From assembly GCA_027297825.1 (NCBI GenBank), contig JAPUHH010000023.1, positions 1 to 6,749 on the forward strand: DNA of 6,749 nt. Reading direction: 5' to 3'. A model generated the notes under the pieces. It did no database searches, had not been told where the DNA came from, and saw only the letters and a program-made list of their open reading frames with translations. A program made the position numbers and the translations under genes. Source of the stretch: Gammaproteobacteria bacterium (GTDB taxonomy: Bacteria > Pseudomonadota > Gammaproteobacteria > UBA4575). Of this stretch, positions 6,501-6,749 are shown piece by piece. Each line of letters opens with the position of its first letter. Positions within the stretch are counted from its first letter, which is position 1.

Positions 6501-6749
6501 GGGCTATAGCGGTAAGGAATCTTGGCAAGCACGTGCGGATGAAAAAACGGTATTGGTCGCAGGGTTGTTAGATCAAATTAGGTTACGCAATAGTCCCAAA
6601 GGACGTATCGCATTTTTAACGCTTGATGATAATACAGGGCGTATGGATGTTGCCGTATTTGCTAAGGATTACGCCAAGTTTGATCATCTCTTAATAAAAG
6701 ATGCGATTTTGATTATCAAGGGTAGTTTGGGCTGGGATGAGTTTACGGG
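3574..6749 (+). CDS. dnaE: DNA polymerase III alpha subunit, N-terminal 1058 codons (3' end outside window)
   Basis: This is the catalytic subunit of the replicative polymerase (C-family). Domains seen in order: PHP (about 1-270) starting VHLHLHTEYSLVD; palm with GPGRGSGAGS (about 356-365), PDFDIDF carrying D400 and D402, and VKFDFLGLRTL carrying D552, equivalent to the E. coli catalytic triad D401/D403/D555; GKHAGGVVIAP (506-516); ALYRPGPL (633-640) and FNKSHSVAYALLAY (about 747-760) in the fingers; a helix-hairpin-helix GLGAIKGVG (825-833); the beta-clamp-binding pentapeptide QNDMF (911-915, compare E. coli QADMF); and an OB fold starting near residue 993. The reading frame is open with no frameshift. 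E. coli DnaE has 1160 residues, so about 100 C-terminal residues (the tau-binding region) lie outside. The PHP metal-ligand set is partly lost. The ATG at 3574 fits the family N terminus, but a Shine-Dalgarno sequence is not evident. It probably forms an operon with rnhB. Confidence 0.98.
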   Translation, partial: MTQFVHLHLHTEYSLVDSVVRVPKLMPLVSELGMSAVALTDVNNLFALVKFYQAAVKNGIKPIIGLDAQVAGLSPKEPNSRVVFLCKNENGYNTLIKLVTRSYLEGQRGSGPTLERSWLVEAGGEGLIVLSGGKEGDVGRAIISGNNKLAEEYLEFWGANFADNYYIELQRTGREEEELYIQKSLQLAVRYSLPVVASNDVHFLQQDEFDAHEARVCIQTSRVLNDPRRPHTYSDQQYLRSSEEMLELFKDLPEAITNTVEIAKRCNVTLTLGHNVLPEFPIPDSTAPDEYMRVQSEQGLTKRLEKIGVDDQPMLERYANRLARELKVINSMGYAGYFLIVADFTRWAKENAIPVGPGRGSGAGSLVAYALGITGIDPLHYDLLFERFLNPERVSMPDFDIDFCMDNRDRVIEYVAQRYGRTHVSQIITYGTMAARAVVRDVGRVLEHPYGFVDRIAKLIPFEVGMTLNKALEREPLLQEQYNGEEDVRAIIDMAISLEGLARNAGKHAGGVVIAPTELTDFTPLYCEAGGTNVVTQLDKDDVEAMGLVKFDFLGLRTLTIIDNTVRVANKKLQQKQEPLIDIDEIPLEDPATYETLKRQQTTAVFQLESSGIKDIIKRLQPDKFDEIVALVALYRPGPLQSGMVEDFILRKHGARVDYFHPDLEPILKQTYGVILYQEQVMQIAQVLAGYTLGGADLLRRAMGKKKVEEMAQQREIFVSGSVKRGVEQKLANHIFDLMEKFAGYGFNKSHSVAYALLAYQTAWLKTHFPAEFMSSVMSSDLDNTDKVVNLIDECRGMDLKVLSPDINSSTYNFTVPEDKIILYGLGAIKGVGEAAVLQIAEERNQNGAYKDLDDFCMRLGSQKVNRRCIEALLRAGAMDCFGFTRASLFQHLDKSLRHAEQRQRDNDTGQNDMFGHAEVGMKASKVQAIPEWDDETKLLGERETLGLYLTGHPITRYQKELKKIAGKNISQFLNAGYSGKESWQARADEKTVLVAGLLDQIRLRNSPKGRIAFLTLDDNTGRMDVAVFAKDYAKFDHLLIKDAILIIKGSLGWDEFT

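Noticed and set aside
1..6749. Insertion sequences, CRISPR arrays, tRNA/rRNA genes, prophage or defence genes
   Set aside because: Nothing in the sequence supports any of these; almost every base is covered by five housekeeping or lipid A genes and short spacers.

Overview
The window looks like chromosomal DNA of a Gram-negative bacterium, most likely a gammaproteobacterium. It has a lipid A gene (lpxB), and an adjacent rnhB-dnaE pair whose DnaE resembles the Escherichia/Pseudomonas type. Coding density is high and codon use is AT-leaning throughout. I see no mobile elements, RNA genes or CRISPR arrays. The species cannot be named from this sequence.

Layout: two divergent gene groups are separated by a 106-bp intergenic region (2843-2948). 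On the minus strand, transcribed leftward, lie gnnA (2842-1910), gnnB (1879-782) and the first 264 codons of lpxB (792-1, cut by the window edge). On the plus strand, transcribed rightward, lie rnhB (2949-3548) and the first 1058 codons of dnaE (3574-6749, cut by the other edge). All genes within each group are close together (30 bp, an 11-bp overlap, 25 bp), so each group is probably one operon.

Function: the leftward group reads as a lipid A backbone-modification module. GnnA (Gfo/Idh/MocA oxidoreductase) and GnnB (DegT-type PLP aminotransferase) would turn UDP-GlcNAc into its 3-amino analogue. LpxB would then join the acylated sugars into the lipid A disaccharide. The predicted result is a lipid A with 2,3-diamino-2,3-dideoxyglucose units carrying amide-linked rather than ester-linked acyl chains at position 3. 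This chemistry is known in some bacteria (for example Acidithiobacillus and Leptospira), so the pathway is not new. The arrangement is the notable part: lpxB, which in many gammaproteobacteria is codirectional with and just upstream of rnhB-dnaE, is here divergent from them and follows gnnA-gnnB. The rightward group supplies RNase HII (removal of ribonucleotides from DNA) and the replicative polymerase alpha subunit.

The smaller observations are a perfect 16-bp dyad in the divergent intergenic region, a partly degraded metal-ligand set in the DnaE PHP domain, and an A9 tract inside lpxB. I found no evidence for a wholly undescribed system.
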